Source of the DNA: Methylobacterium longum
GTDB lineage: Bacteria > Pseudomonadota > Alphaproteobacteria > Rhizobiales > Beijerinckiaceae
Assembly (NCBI RefSeq): GCF_022179385.1
Contig: NZ_BPQS01000001.1
Coordinates: 124,001 to 188,000, forward strand
Reading direction: 5' to 3'
Length of the DNA: 64,000 nt
This document shows positions 51,301-63,581 of this stretch, piece after piece. The notes below the pieces were generated by a model. The model searched no databases. It saw only the letters and a program-made list of their open reading frames with translations, and had not been told where the DNA came from. How positions within the stretch are numbered: position 1 is the stretch's first letter; each line of letters begins with the position of its first letter. The translations under genes were made by a program, and so were the position numbers.

Positions 51301-52995
51301 ATGCGTATGACTTCGCCTAAATCAAAGCCGTCGGCTCGTCGACCACGGTCCGGCAATCCTCAAGGCCGCCGCCAACGCCCACATGCACCTCGGTTGAACT
51401 CTAATCCGACTCGCAGCGGTCCGCGCATTCTTGATGCCGTTCACGATCAGCACGGTGCATCATGGTTCAGATACGGGACCGACACACGCTCAATTTGGTT
51501 CGCGATGGCCGACCTCGTAAGAGCACAATCGCAGGTTTTCGGTCGCCTCGCCGAGATCAACGCGCCAGTATTGACCGCGCGATCTATAACCGCTTTCAAA
51601 ACGGAGATTGAAGACCACACCACCTTCGGTGAGGCACTGGTCGCTACGCGACCGGGCTGGCTAAAAAACCACTTTGTTTTTGGCGACGGTTCAGTAATTT
51701 CACCGAAAGACGATGGCCGCAAGGTAATCTGCACCTTCGAGCCGGACATACGCTTCAGATCGCGTGGCACCCTGGCCGAGTGGCAGAAGTTGTTCGACCC
51801 CTTCGTTCAGCAGCAAGTCCTCGTTCACTTCGCAGTAGCCTTCGCACTCGTAGGCCCCTTGCTGCGATTTGTCGCCCGTGGTCAGTTAAATCCGCAGGTT
51901 GAGATAGTTGGAGATCAGGAAACTGGCAAATCCGCGATCGGGGTATTAGCGTCTTCAATTTGGGCTGGCGACCCAAACAGCGATGTAGGGGGTGGAGAGA
52001 GCCTTGACGGCACATTCAACTCCTTCGACGAGGTAAAGTCTTTCCGTCGCGACAGCTTCGCATTCTTGGACGAAGCCAACTTAGTTGGCTCTTCCCCCGG
52101 TCATAGATCCGGCTTCCTGCAGGACTTAATCTTCAAAAATAGCTCAAATCGAGGCAAAAGGCGTATGGGAGATCCAAGCGCGCTTGAAAATGCCAGCCTC
52201 GCTATCCTAAGCACAACGAACATCCCGCTCAAAGATCTGGTTACGAGGGAGAACGCCAGCATACGAGCGATGCGCTCGCGTTTGATCACGATTACCCTCG
52301 CGCCCGGTCGGCCATTTGGCGTCCTTGACACAGTGCCCACGGGTTACGCGAGTGCAGAAGCGGCGATCGAGGCGCTGCAGTCTGCTGCCGATGAGTGCTG
52401 GGGCACTCCAGCTCGGAGATTCGTGGGAAAGCTTGTTCAAAGAGCCAATCGCGATGAGGACCGCCTTCGGCGACGGGTAGCGAGGGACATAGTCCGTGCC
52501 AGGCAAGCACTGGCTGACGTTCCCTGCTCGACACGCGTGAAAAAGACGCTCGCCCTGGTAGCAGTGGCAGGCAGTCTCGCCAGCGAGTGGGACGTCTTCC
52601 CTGAGGCATGGGGCTCACCGACAGCCATGATTCGCGCCATTGTGCGGCTCATGCAGGATGATCAGCCTGGTGTTTCGGCTTCACCGATCGAGAGCGTTCG
52701 GGCCTTTGCCGAGCGGCATCAAGACGGAATTGTCGACTTGACCAACAAAAAGCCCATGTCAAAAGGCGATTTCGATAATTGCCCCGGTTTCCTTCGGAAT
52801 CAGAAGCAATTGACTGAGTTGCTCATCCCTACCGTGCGATTCCAAAATGAATTCCCAGATTATAAAATGATCTTAGATGCATTAGAAAGTGATGGACTAC
52901 TCAAGCCTGAAAATGGCGAGCAAAAAAAGCGGTCAGTTAAGGCGCCACGAGGCATATGTGCCGGCAAACGCGTTTATTGCATACGAATAACTTGA
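51301..52995 (+). CDS. DUF927-family ATPase (helicase-like)
   Basis: 564 residues. A basic N-terminal tail precedes a region resembling DUF927 (GASWFRYGTDTRSIWFAMADL). The ATPase core has Walker A GDQETGKSA near residue 205, an acidic Walker B in FAFLDEANLVG near 255, and LAILSTTNIPLKDL as a sensor. DUF927 proteins are superfamily III-like helicases often linked to primases of integrative elements. It follows the Rep-like gene, suggesting a replication role. A shift toward A/T appears in the last 150 bases. Confidence 0.75.
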   Translation: MRMTSPKSKPSARRPRSGNPQGRRQRPHAPRLNSNPTRSGPRILDAVHDQHGASWFRYGTDTRSIWFAMADLVRAQSQVFGRLAEINAPVLTARSITAFKTEIEDHTTFGEALVATRPGWLKNHFVFGDGSVISPKDDGRKVICTFEPDIRFRSRGTLAEWQKLFDPFVQQQVLVHFAVAFALVGPLLRFVARGQLNPQVEIVGDQETGKSAIGVLASSIWAGDPNSDVGGGESLDGTFNSFDEVKSFRRDSFAFLDEANLVGSSPGHRSGFLQDLIFKNSSNRGKRRMGDPSALENASLAILSTTNIPLKDLVTRENASIRAMRSRLITITLAPGRPFGVLDTVPTGYASAEAAIEALQSAADECWGTPARRFVGKLVQRANRDEDRLRRRVARDIVRARQALADVPCSTRVKKTLALVAVAGSLASEWDVFPEAWGSPTAMIRAIVRLMQDDQPGVSASPIESVRAFAERHQDGIVDLTNKKPMSKGDFDNCPGFLRNQKQLTELLIPTVRFQNEFPDYKMILDALESDGLLKPENGEQKKRSVKAPRGICAGKRVYCIRIT

Positions 52996-52999
52996 GGGC

Positions 53000-53421
53000 A
53001 CATGTGACACCGCGAAAAGAAACTGCGAGCAAGTGACGGAGCTGCAGCTTCCTGACGGTTATCGCGGAGCAGGAGCAGCGATAATTGAGCAAAATGTGAA
53101 CAAATTACCGCGTGGAGTGGGCGCCTTCGCGGGCAGCGACATGTCACCTCCGTGCTCCGGCCGCATGCTGTTCTTCTTCGAGAAACCCTCGGCGACGTGG
53201 CAGCTGCAGCGCTTCTTCCGTCCGCCGAACACGGTCTGCGTGGCCGCCTAGGATCACCTGCTGTCGGCCGAGGAGCCGGGCAGCATCCGGCCCGAGTGGA
53301 AGCCCTGGCGCTTCGACGCTCTGCCGATCGTGCTCGCCACGATTCCGGTCAGCTCCGGCATGTATTCAGCGCCTATGGGACGCCTCGCGAACGACGACGG
53401 AGCCATCGCGGCGCCGTTCGG
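53000..53421 (+). pseudogene. Decayed open frame
   Basis: One frame continues through 53033-53420 with a TAG at 53249: the segment before it (GRMLFFFEKPSATWQLQRFF) and after it (EWKPWRFDALPIVLATIPVS) both look protein-like. No family is recognised. It probably reflects a decayed gene between the ATPase and the kinase. Confidence 0.3.
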
Positions 53422-56079
<2,658 letters not shown>

Positions 56080-56339
56080 AGAAGTCCCGATGATGTCGCC
56101 GGAACTTTATCTCGGAATCCGAGCGGTGTTGCGGCAATCTTCCAGCCGGCAACGATGGCGCGCGGATCGTGGTCACCGTATCACGTCGTGGAGGCTGAGC
56201 ACTGCAGCGGTGTGGTTCGGCGTGTGCGACGTCTGAAACTGAGCGGTTCTGGGCCGCCAGCAATCGGCTTCGCCTACTACACCAGCAGCGTGCCGGCGAT
56301 CCGGCCGTTGTGTCAGTTGCCGTCGCCAAGTTTGTGAAG

Positions 56340-56396
56340 GCATCCACGCCCGCCCGACTGAGGTAGGGGGCACACAAGGGGACGGGCGTGGAGGTC
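56340..56396. repeat. Stem-loop repeat unit 1
   Basis: GCATCCACGCCCGCCC at the left and GGACGGGCGTGGAGGTC at the right form a GC-rich stem. The unit is repeated at 56435-56489 after 38 bases. Function unknown. Confidence 0.65.
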
Positions 56397-56434
56397 GAGA
56401 GGAGGACCCGACGCCGAGACAACGCAAGAAGCAT

Positions 56435-56489
56435 GCATCCACGCCCACCGGGTTGCCCTGGGCACGGGCTTGGGACGGGCGTGGAGGTC
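56435..56489. repeat. Stem-loop repeat unit 2
   Basis: GCATCCACGCCCACCG on the left and GGGACGGGCGTGGAGGTC on the right repeat unit 1, with a different loop. Both units have the same orientation and length (55-57 bases). Confidence 0.65.
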
Positions 56490-56880
56490 AACGACGCCTC
56501 TTCGCCGAGGCACTCAAGCCTACGCCAGAGCCGAAAGTCGGCAGCGTTCAGGGCCCTGCCGAATCAGGATGCCAGCACGAAGTCTGCGCCTGCAAACCCG
56601 AGACCGGCCATGAACAGGCTCCCGCCCATCACCTCAAGGACCGCGCGGTGACGCTGGGACCTTAGGGATCCGGCAGCCATGCTGACGCCTGCCACGACAC
56701 AATGGAAGCGGCCGGATCGAACGTCCGAGAAGGGTGGTAGCCGGACTTTGGCCTTCCGGCGCGAAGCGGACGTTCCGCATCCGACCTATTGCGAACGTTG
56801 ATCTACGCGGGCCGCCGAGATGGCAATAACCTACAGCGACAGCATGCTAACGGCCAGCGGCGATCGAATATCGACAGGTA

Positions 56881-57813
56881 TTATTTGCAGGATGCTTCAA
56901 GATATGTAGGGTCACCTTTCACATTTACGGTGCAGTAGTACTTTCGCTCAATGCACCGAAAAGGCCTACAAGTATCCCGTTCGGTCTCATTGGAGGTGAC
57001 TACTTCAAACTCGTAGGCTTTAGGGTAAGATGATTTCAACTCAGCTATAGCTTCAGCACAATATCCAGGCTGGTTGCCTCCACCTCCTCTCCAATTCGAC
57101 GCCTTATCAATCGTCTTTTGGAAACCCCACGAGGCGACGCCGTTATCGGGAACGCGACACATACGAACGACGCTCCCGTCGCAGCCCTCGAACCCTTCTT
57201 TCACAACGGCGACAGAATCTTCGGCCGATGGATAGAACCCGTCTCCTCTGCTTGGACGTAAACGCGACACAAGGCTCTGAACCGACGACCAGTTGCTTTT
57301 CATCCTTGCTGTAGCACATCCACCAAACTGATCTGCTTCAAGTTCTTTCCTATCCCGCGCAACCTCCCTTCTTTCAAAAAAGTGTCCCCGAACGAAATGT
57401 CCGAACTCATGCCCAAATACAAAGATGGCCTGATCTCGATCGTTGCCGATTACTTCCCGTACCCATGTCGGGTTGTATACAATATATCTTCCGGGCTTGA
57501 CTCCGACCGAGCTAAGTTCTTGAGTCATGTCCGGAGCACTTGCCGCCCACGACTCGACCTTTTCAATCATACCACATGATATAATCGAGATATCACGATC
57601 CATCCCAAAATATGAGCCGACGGTTCGCAGAAGTTCCTCTGCATCAGGAACAGTATCGCTGACCTTCGCACTTCCAGTGATTTTTCCTGTGGCGTGCTCC
57701 TCAAGACAGACCTTCACATCTGCCACGGCGGCAGCGGCGGACCAAGGCAATTGTACGAACAAGGCCGTGGCCATCAGGAGGCATGAGATCCGGCCAAAAA
57801 CTTGCGCGTTCAT
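56881..57813 (-). CDS. Exported M48-like zinc metalloprotease
   Basis: 310 residues with a signal peptide (FGRISCLLMATALFVQLPW, then SAAAA). The zinc site is the HEFGH motif (H135, E136, H139) followed by KELEADQFGG (E159 region), the pattern of M48-type peptidases. The remainder has many cysteines (about nine after the signal), so disulfides in the periplasm are likely. The ATG at 57813 overlaps the stop of the lysozyme gene (ATGA), so the two are translationally coupled. The coding DNA is AT-richer than the core genome. It could process cell-wall or secreted proteins; the target is unknown. Confidence 0.75.
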   Translation of the reverse strand: MNAQVFGRISCLLMATALFVQLPWSAAAAVADVKVCLEEHATGKITGSAKVSDTVPDAEELLRTVGSYFGMDRDISIISCGMIEKVESWAASAPDMTQELSSVGVKPGRYIVYNPTWVREVIGNDRDQAIFVFGHEFGHFVRGHFFERREVARDRKELEADQFGGCATARMKSNWSSVQSLVSRLRPSRGDGFYPSAEDSVAVVKEGFEGCDGSVVRMCRVPDNGVASWGFQKTIDKASNWRGGGGNQPGYCAEAIAELKSSYPKAYEFEVVTSNETERDTCRPFRCIERKYYCTVNVKGDPTYLEASCK

Positions 57814-58595
57814 GGAGTTGGCTCGCCGGTTTTGATATCGATCAGGTCGCCGGCCGTGGACGCGATCCCGAGGGACGAGCAATTCGAGCGCGTGAACTTG
57901 CCGTTATTACCGAAGGTCAAAGCTCCCCGAAATAGAGTCTGCTCACATTCGCGTCGGGCAATAAGACCCTCGTAGATCGTTCCGTTCGAGCGAACCCACC
58001 TCATGAACTCACGCGCTGCCAGATCATTCCGATCCCTTTGCATATGACGGAGAAGTGTTGATTTCGAAAAATTACCTTCCCCGACATTGAAGATGAATGA
58101 CACGAGAGCAGAAAATTGATCAATATTAGTTTCGATGGCATCCCGCCTACCATCTCCATCTTTATCCTCTTTGTACAAAGCAGTCTTTCTAACAGCCAAG
58201 CTCGCGAACGAGAGATCTTCCTTCAAAAACGCGACTGCTTGGTCCTCGCTGATCCCATCCTTCAAGACATCAAGGCTTATATTCCCACAGCGGTCCTTCT
58301 TGAGCAGCCGACCGTAACCAATCGTGCAATATCCGGCCGCGTCATTGTAAGGAATGTGAGTATTTCCCTTTTTAACGGCCCCCTCGAAATCAATTATAAG
58401 CGCCAATCCGAGGCTAGATATGGTCCGAGCCCCAGTTGAAGGTGGAGCCGCTCCAAGGCTGTTAGACTCTCTTCCCTCCAGTAGTGTAATCGCGAATTGA
58501 GATGTGATCTTAGCGGGTACATCGGGAAAGTCTTGGCTGTACGCGACAGAAGCGAATAGGACGAAGCTAATGCTAAAGCAGAGCACTCTCGTCAC
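57810..58595 (-). CDS. Exported GH24 lysozyme with EF-hand-like loop
   Basis: 261 residues from a GTG start with a GGAGG ribosome site. After a signal peptide (VLCFSISFVLFASVAYS) and a 40-residue linker, the T4-type catalytic triad is E71 (IIDFEGAVKK), D85 (PYNDAAG) and T91 (YCTIGYG). A middle insertion reads DKDGDGRRDAIE, a full 12-residue EF-hand loop with D1, D3, D5, G6, D9 and E12, not normally part of phage lysozymes. It suggests calcium control or stabilisation. The pair with an overlapping metalloprotease suggests a secreted lytic system; no holin or phage gene is adjacent. Confidence 0.85.
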   Translation of the reverse strand: MTRVLCFSISFVLFASVAYSQDFPDVPAKITSQFAITLLEGRESNSLGAAPPSTGARTISSLGLALIIDFEGAVKKGNTHIPYNDAAGYCTIGYGRLLKKDRCGNISLDVLKDGISEDQAVAFLKEDLSFASLAVRKTALYKEDKDGDGRRDAIETNIDQFSALVSFIFNVGEGNFSKSTLLRHMQRDRNDLAAREFMRWVRSNGTIYEGLIARRECEQTLFRGALTFGNNGKFTRSNCSSLGIASTAGDLIDIKTGEPTP

Positions 58596-59020
58596 GATTA
58601 CCTCCGACTTCAATGAGACAGCAAAGTTTTCACCAGACTGTTTCACGCACCCCAGTGCCCGTCAACGGCGTACACAACAAGCTGCCGCGAAGCAGACCTT
58701 CTGAGGGTCTGCAATGGGTCGAAAGCGGCTGCAGTGGGTGACAGCTATGCCGAGGGACGAGCGTCATCAACTGAGGGGCGCGAGGGTCGTCTTCCTTTAT
58801 CACCCGCTTGGACCGCGCGGCCGCATGAGGCGGTTTCGCAATCACCTTGAAGCAGGATCTTCTCGGCTGCTATGACACGGCCAGCGCTGCTTTGACCTCA
58901 CTGGTCGCGTGTGAGACGCAGGGGCCTCACTGCGGGCTGGAAATCCATCGTTTGGCTTTTCCGCAGTCGGTGGTGAGCTGAACCTTCTGTCCACTCACAG
59001 ATGACGCCGACAGGCCACCC
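58596..59020. other. Gap without convincing gene
   Basis: Between the lysozyme gene start and the DUF6894 gene end; probably includes the lysozyme promoter. No gene is supported. Confidence 0.4.
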
Positions 59021-59326
59021 TCATTCTGGCGCGCCTGGCCGCCTCGATGAAGCTTGAGGGCGGCGCTTCCGAACTGCTGCAGCAGGTTCCTCATCCGGAA
59101 GCAGGTCCGTGAATGGCACGGTGAAGAGCAGGTGGCGGTCGGCATCCGCTACGGCGAAACGGTAGCTCTTCAGCTGCGGATTGCACTCGCAGTCGCCTGC
59201 TGAGGTAAAGCCGTCGCCGTGGCGCGCGAGTGCCAGCGCGGCCGTGTCATCGGAGCAATCGAGCCCCTGATGATCCAGGCACATTACCCCTCGCGGGGAT
59301 TGAACGTCGAAGAAATAGTGCGGCAC
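59021..59326 (-). CDS. DUF6894-type small protein
   Basis: 101 residues from a GTG with a very good ribosome site (GAGGAGGAACCC). The start PHYFFDVQSPRGVMCLDHQG is typical of the short PRYFFD-like proteins (DUF6894) common in Rhizobiales, which are usually 70-90 residues long. The C-terminal 25 residues are basic and unusual. Function unknown. Confidence 0.75.
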   Translation of the reverse strand: MPHYFFDVQSPRGVMCLDHQGLDCSDDTAALALARHGDGFTSAGDCECNPQLKSYRFAVADADRHLLFTVPFTDLLPDEEPAAAVRKRRPQASSRRPGAPE

Positions 59327-59732
59327 GGGTTCCTCCTCGCCCCCTCGTTGATCGGCGTTACCGTTGTTTGTTCTTGTTAGAGGTAGTGTCGCATTGTTCG
59401 CCCTGCGTGTCATGAGCGGTGAGCAGGCTTAAAGCCGTACTTACACGATCGCTGAAGGCAACGACTGTTACTCACCGTTGCGGGGTCGGCTGGCAGCGTC
59501 GAGCACTGCGCCTCGGCTGGGCTCACATTGACAAATAGGAATATAATCTGATACTTAGGCTTCGGGCCGCCGCTTGGTGGCCTTCATCGAGGGCCGCCAT
59601 GAGGCACCCATCACCCACGCTGATGCCGGACCGCCGAGGTCGATCCACCGGCTTTCCGTGCTGCTCTCAGCCATCCGCAACCATCCCAAGGGGGCCTCAT
59701 CCGAGGCCCCCTTCGCATTTCTGGAGCCTGTT
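59327..59732. other. Gap with terminator-like hairpin
   Basis: Nothing is supported up to the hairpin at 59690-59711; a small upstream transcript or leader is possible because the hairpin precedes a gene start. Confidence 0.4.
59690..59711 (+). terminator. GC-rich hairpin with short T-rich tail
   Basis: GGGGGCCTC ATCC GAGGCCCCC has a perfect 9-bp stem followed by TTCGCATTT. It ends 21 bases before the ATG at 59733, so it either stops an upstream transcript or works as an attenuator of that gene. Confidence 0.65.
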
Positions 59733-60377
59733 ATGACCGCAGCCACCGCTACAAAGTCCAAGGGCGCACTCACACCGGCCGAGAGCCCACTGGTCAAGCC
59801 CACGCCGGCGCTCATCGTGTTCGGCGCCGACAAGGGCGGCAAGCCTCACGCCGCTTGGTTTCCTACTCCCGATGTGAGCCTAGCCACGAAGGCGGCCGAG
59901 ACCATCGGCTTCCCTGCCCTCGCGCTGTGCGACGATGCTCAGCGCTCGACTGCCGCTGAACTGCCACAGGGCCGGGTGTTCAGCTCGGGTCGCGCCTACG
60001 TGCCGTTCGTCGCTAGGGAGGTGTACGAGCGCCTGCAAGCCCTCGCCGGCGAATCTGCGAGATCCACCACCGCCAATATCAGATTAGCCGCACAGAGCCC
60101 TGAGAAGCCCGTTGACGGCCACGACGGCTGCTTTGGCGGGTCGGGCCCGGCCGATCCCCGCTACCCGCGCAGCTGGGCGGGCATCGCGATCGGCAGCCTC
60201 GTGTTGATCACCGAGGGCGACGAGGATGGTTGGTACGAAGCCATCGTCGTCGCCTCGAAACCCGGCGGCGAGTTCACGCTGCAGTGGCGCGATTGGCCGG
60301 ATCTGCCGCTGCTGGTGCGCCGACGCGATGAGATGGCCTTGTTGCACCCGAATGCTGCGGCGGCAGCCGACGCCTGA
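59733..60377 (+). CDS. Hypothetical protein
   Basis: 214 residues from an ATG with GGAG upstream. The first half is rich in Ala/Lys/Pro; RVFSSGRAYVPFVAREVYERLQ is in the middle; the C-terminal part is SH3-like, IGSLVLITEGDEDGWYEAIVVA then FTLQWRDWPDLPLLVRRRDEM. This barrel could bind partner proteins or nucleic acid. No family is recognised. The frame is open further upstream through the hairpin but that part is shadow-like. Confidence 0.6.
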   Translation: MTAATATKSKGALTPAESPLVKPTPALIVFGADKGGKPHAAWFPTPDVSLATKAAETIGFPALALCDDAQRSTAAELPQGRVFSSGRAYVPFVAREVYERLQALAGESARSTTANIRLAAQSPEKPVDGHDGCFGGSGPADPRYPRSWAGIAIGSLVLITEGDEDGWYEAIVVASKPGGEFTLQWRDWPDLPLLVRRRDEMALLHPNAAAAADA

Positions 60378-60870
60378 TCGCGGTCAGATCACAAAGCTGG
60401 CCGGCGGCGCGTTGGGTGTTGCCGGCCGACGAACTACTCGGCGGTGCGAGACCCTATGTCGGAAATGCGCCCAATGCGGCCGCTCAGCCGGCTCTGAAGG
60501 CTTCTTCGAAGCGACCATGCTACCGCTTGCAGCGCGAGTTTATCGCCCAATCAACCCAGGAGTCCCTGTTCGGTCTTCAAAGGGCAGCAACAGTCGCATA
60601 TACGCGAAGCTATCGCAGCGGAGATCTTGAAGAGTGTTCTCGACCTAACGCCCAAAAAAAGCCGATCTTGCCGCTCAGTTCCAAGGATACCACTACAATA
60701 AACTTCGGAGACGGCCGTCTCTGACGCGCCCAACAGTGTTCGTCCCTACTCGACAGCGCCCATGCGAAGTCCCGCCTGGCTGCACAGGACATATCGAAGA
60801 CAGGCCCTAAGTTGCCAATGCCTCTAGAACAAACTATCCTACCTTTTGCAAAACATGATCAGGGCATCTC
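60378..60870. other. Gap upstream of exopolysaccharide genes
   Basis: Base composition falls from GC-rich to AT-rich across this stretch. No gene is supported; the promoter of the GumC-like gene is probably near its end. Confidence 0.4.
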
Positions 60871-62139
60871 ATGATGACGCTTTCTGCTATTCAAGAACTT
60901 CTCTGGCGACGAAAACTTTCATTCATTTTGCCAGTTATCGCTGTTTTCATCTCATCGGTGTTATTTCAAAAATATTACCCTAAAACGTACGAAGCTTCAA
61001 CCTGGCTTTTGCTAAGCGGCAACCCGGCTGTTAGCATGGAAGGCGCTGGACGAGAACAAGTTACGGTGGCCATGCGCGAACAGATGCTGAAAACTGAGTC
61101 TCAAATAGCGCAAAGTCCCTCAGTAATCCAACGCGCAATCCAAATTTCAAATGCATTGGAGTTCGTTAAGCAGCGAGAACCAGGTCAATTTCAGTCAGAT
61201 ATACCGCAAAATCGCCTTATCGAATTGTTTGTTACTAGCAATCTACGCGTGCTATCTGAGCCGAATACTAATTTGATTAAAGTGACGTTTAGGGATAAAA
61301 ATCCAGTTTTCGCAGCTGACATGGCAGATGCTGTTTCCACAGCGTTAAGGGAAAAGCACCTTGAACTCAACCTAATTTCGGGAGCGCCAGATTTCTTCTC
61401 AAAGGAATCCCTCAAATATAAAGAGGAGTTAAAAGAAGCCGCGATGCGCCTACGAGCTTACGAACAATCTCATCGGATATTCGCCATCGCCGATGAAAAG
61501 AAATTGTTGCTAGAGCGCCTCGACTCTACGTCGACAGAACTTGCTTCAACTGATGGACTCATTGGCAAGGCACTCGGTGAGATTGCATCTCTGAAAATGC
61601 AGATTGCAGCCCTGAAAAGCAAGTTAGTTTTACCTCCTGAAATATATGGATCTTCTCAACAAGCATTGGCCAATACGTCCATAAGATTAAGCGATCAGTC
61701 TAGTTCAGATCCGCCACTCCTTCATATTCGTATTTTTCAAGACTCTGCGCAGAAACTTGTCTCCTCGAACGCTGAACTTGCTGGTCTTGAAGAACTTAAG
61801 AAAAAACAATCCGAAAGAGTAAAATCTATCAGCGATAAACTATCTTATCTGTCGACTCAAGAAGAGGTTTATAATGGATTGAAGCGCGATGTTACCAAAG
61901 CTGAGACCGACTTGCTTATGATCTCCAAGAGGAATACTGAAGCGGAGGTGGAGAAGTCACTCAGATCCACCGAGAGCTTATCGAATTTGCAAATTATGCA
62001 AGTGGCAGTTCCGCCACTCCAGCCGATCTGGCCGAAGTCATCCGTTACATTAATACTGGGCGTTGCACTAGGATTGATGGTTGGTCTGGCAACAGCAATA
62101 GCGGTGGACTGGCTTAAAGAGGAAGGGCGGTCAGCGTGA
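60871..62139 (+). CDS. GumC/Wzz-type polysaccharide chain-length protein
   Basis: 422 residues. A first membrane helix (FILPVIAVFISSVLF) and a second near the C-terminus (SSVTLILGVALGLMVGLATAIAV) flank a long periplasmic coiled-coil region, the layout of polysaccharide co-polymerases. The motif PIWPKSSVTL before the last helix is the family's proline-rich segment. No BY-kinase domain is attached. It would set chain length and link export of an exopolysaccharide. AT-rich coding suggests horizontal transfer together with the next gene. Confidence 0.87.
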   Translation: MMTLSAIQELLWRRKLSFILPVIAVFISSVLFQKYYPKTYEASTWLLLSGNPAVSMEGAGREQVTVAMREQMLKTESQIAQSPSVIQRAIQISNALEFVKQREPGQFQSDIPQNRLIELFVTSNLRVLSEPNTNLIKVTFRDKNPVFAADMADAVSTALREKHLELNLISGAPDFFSKESLKYKEELKEAAMRLRAYEQSHRIFAIADEKKLLLERLDSTSTELASTDGLIGKALGEIASLKMQIAALKSKLVLPPEIYGSSQQALANTSIRLSDQSSSDPPLLHIRIFQDSAQKLVSSNAELAGLEELKKKQSERVKSISDKLSYLSTQEEVYNGLKRDVTKAETDLLMISKRNTEAEVEKSLRSTESLSNLQIMQVAVPPLQPIWPKSSVTLILGVALGLMVGLATAIAVDWLKEEGRSA

Positions 62140-62275
62140 TATAAATTCAGATTTTGAATATCATTTGCAGGGATGACAATAATGGTAAATATTCACTTGT
62201 GCGATTTCAGGAATTTTTGGTTATAGAATTGTGTACTGTGACTGCTTCGTAAATTATCGAGGTTGGGTGACGGTG

Positions 62276-63514
62276 ATGGAAAGTATACCGGTGACAATGT
62301 CAGTCAAAAATTGCAGCTTATCAGACGCAAGTCGTTCCAACACAGTTATAACCTATATCAAAGTCATCTTAATATCTTCGATTTTTTTCCAAAAGTTTTC
62401 ATTCCCGGGGACGTCAGGTGTCATACCTCTAGTTCTGCCGATACTATTGTTAGCCACACTTGCCGGATTATGGCGCGGGGATTTGCTTATCAGCCGAACC
62501 AGCGTTTTTCTGTTTTCCATATTCGGTGGGATAGGGTGTTTCAGCAGCATATTTTGTAAAGAAAATACGATTTCATCTCTTGCATATGTAGTTGCCTGTC
62601 AATCGGTGTTAGTCACAAGTGTTAGGCAAGATTTCAAGATATCTGATGTTTTTGATTTTTATTGCAACAGCATGTTCCTTGTTTCAGTTTTAGCCGTAAT
62701 TCAATACTTTTCCCAGTTTGTTATAAATCGTGAATACTCATTTTTTCTGGACTATAACTTGCCTCAGGAAATTTATCTAAAAGGTTTTAACAACTTAAAT
62801 CCTCTCGATTGGGATAGTCCAATAATAAAAAGCAATGGTGTGTTCTTTCCAGAACCATCTATATTCAATCAGTTTTTGTCTTTGGCTGTTTTTTTTGAAA
62901 TCATAAAGCGACAACGGCCGTTATATCTATTGTGCTATCTCATGGGATTACTGGTTAGTTATTCTGGCACGGGCGTGGTGATGTTATTCATTGTCCTGCC
63001 TATTTATTTGATTTTCAGAGCTTCATTCAAAAGTTTCATTTATTGCACTGCTCTGCTGGTCTTTGTTACTATTTTTTTGCAGTTTATTGACTCGGAGTTT
63101 CTCACGAAACGTGTGACCGAAGTATTTCTGCCTAATACCAGTGCGCACGCACGTTTCATCGCCATTTTTTGGGTGATAGAACGTCAGCTCGATTTTGGAG
63201 TCTTTCCCACATTTTTTGGGGTTGGCCCTGGGCAAATTATACCACAAGACGTCTTTGCGCCTTTCCAAATCACAGATCCCACATGGGGCAAAATCTTCTT
63301 CGAGTACGGCGCGCTTGGATTTATCATATATATATTCTACTTCTTAAGTTTTTGCAGAAACACTCCGTTCTTTATCTGTTTAAGCTTAGGTGTAGTTTAT
63401 TTTTTCATGGGAGGTTACATAGCATATGCTCCTATTATCTCACTGCTTGTAGTTTTTCTAGCGTGGACACCAAAACAATCAGACAATTTTAACGCGTCAA
63501 ACGGGACAGACTGA
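62276..63514 (+). CDS. Wzy-like polysaccharide polymerase or O-antigen ligase
   Basis: About 412 residues with roughly eleven membrane helices and a large central periplasmic loop (SPIIKSNGVFFPEPSIF). The pattern of the second half (YSGTGVVMLFIVLPIY, then GVGPGQIIPQ, FFEYGALGFIIYIF) fits Wzy/WaaL-type proteins, which are poorly conserved. It follows the GumC-like gene in the same direction. The DNA is the most AT-rich of the window. The start is uncertain, with an ATG at 62231 also in frame. Confidence 0.75.
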   Translation: MESIPVTMSVKNCSLSDASRSNTVITYIKVILISSIFFQKFSFPGTSGVIPLVLPILLLATLAGLWRGDLLISRTSVFLFSIFGGIGCFSSIFCKENTISSLAYVVACQSVLVTSVRQDFKISDVFDFYCNSMFLVSVLAVIQYFSQFVINREYSFFLDYNLPQEIYLKGFNNLNPLDWDSPIIKSNGVFFPEPSIFNQFLSLAVFFEIIKRQRPLYLLCYLMGLLVSYSGTGVVMLFIVLPIYLIFRASFKSFIYCTALLVFVTIFLQFIDSEFLTKRVTEVFLPNTSAHARFIAIFWVIERQLDFGVFPTFFGVGPGQIIPQDVFAPFQITDPTWGKIFFEYGALGFIIYIFYFLSFCRNTPFFICLSLGVVYFFMGGYIAYAPIISLLVVFLAWTPKQSDNFNASNGTD

Positions 63515-63581
63515 TTTGGTTAAATGTAATGGGTTTGGAAGCGCGGCTGGCGAAAGCATCGTAAATGTCGGCGCATCGCTC

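Larger units (their letters stand above)
56080..56880. other. Gap with twin stem-loops
   Basis: Upstream of the kinase. Apart from the paired stem-loops no gene is supported; the longest open frames simply translate the repeats. Confidence 0.4.

Noticed and set aside
56340..56489. CRISPR array
   Set aside because: Only two units, each itself a hairpin with a variable loop, and no cas gene nearby.
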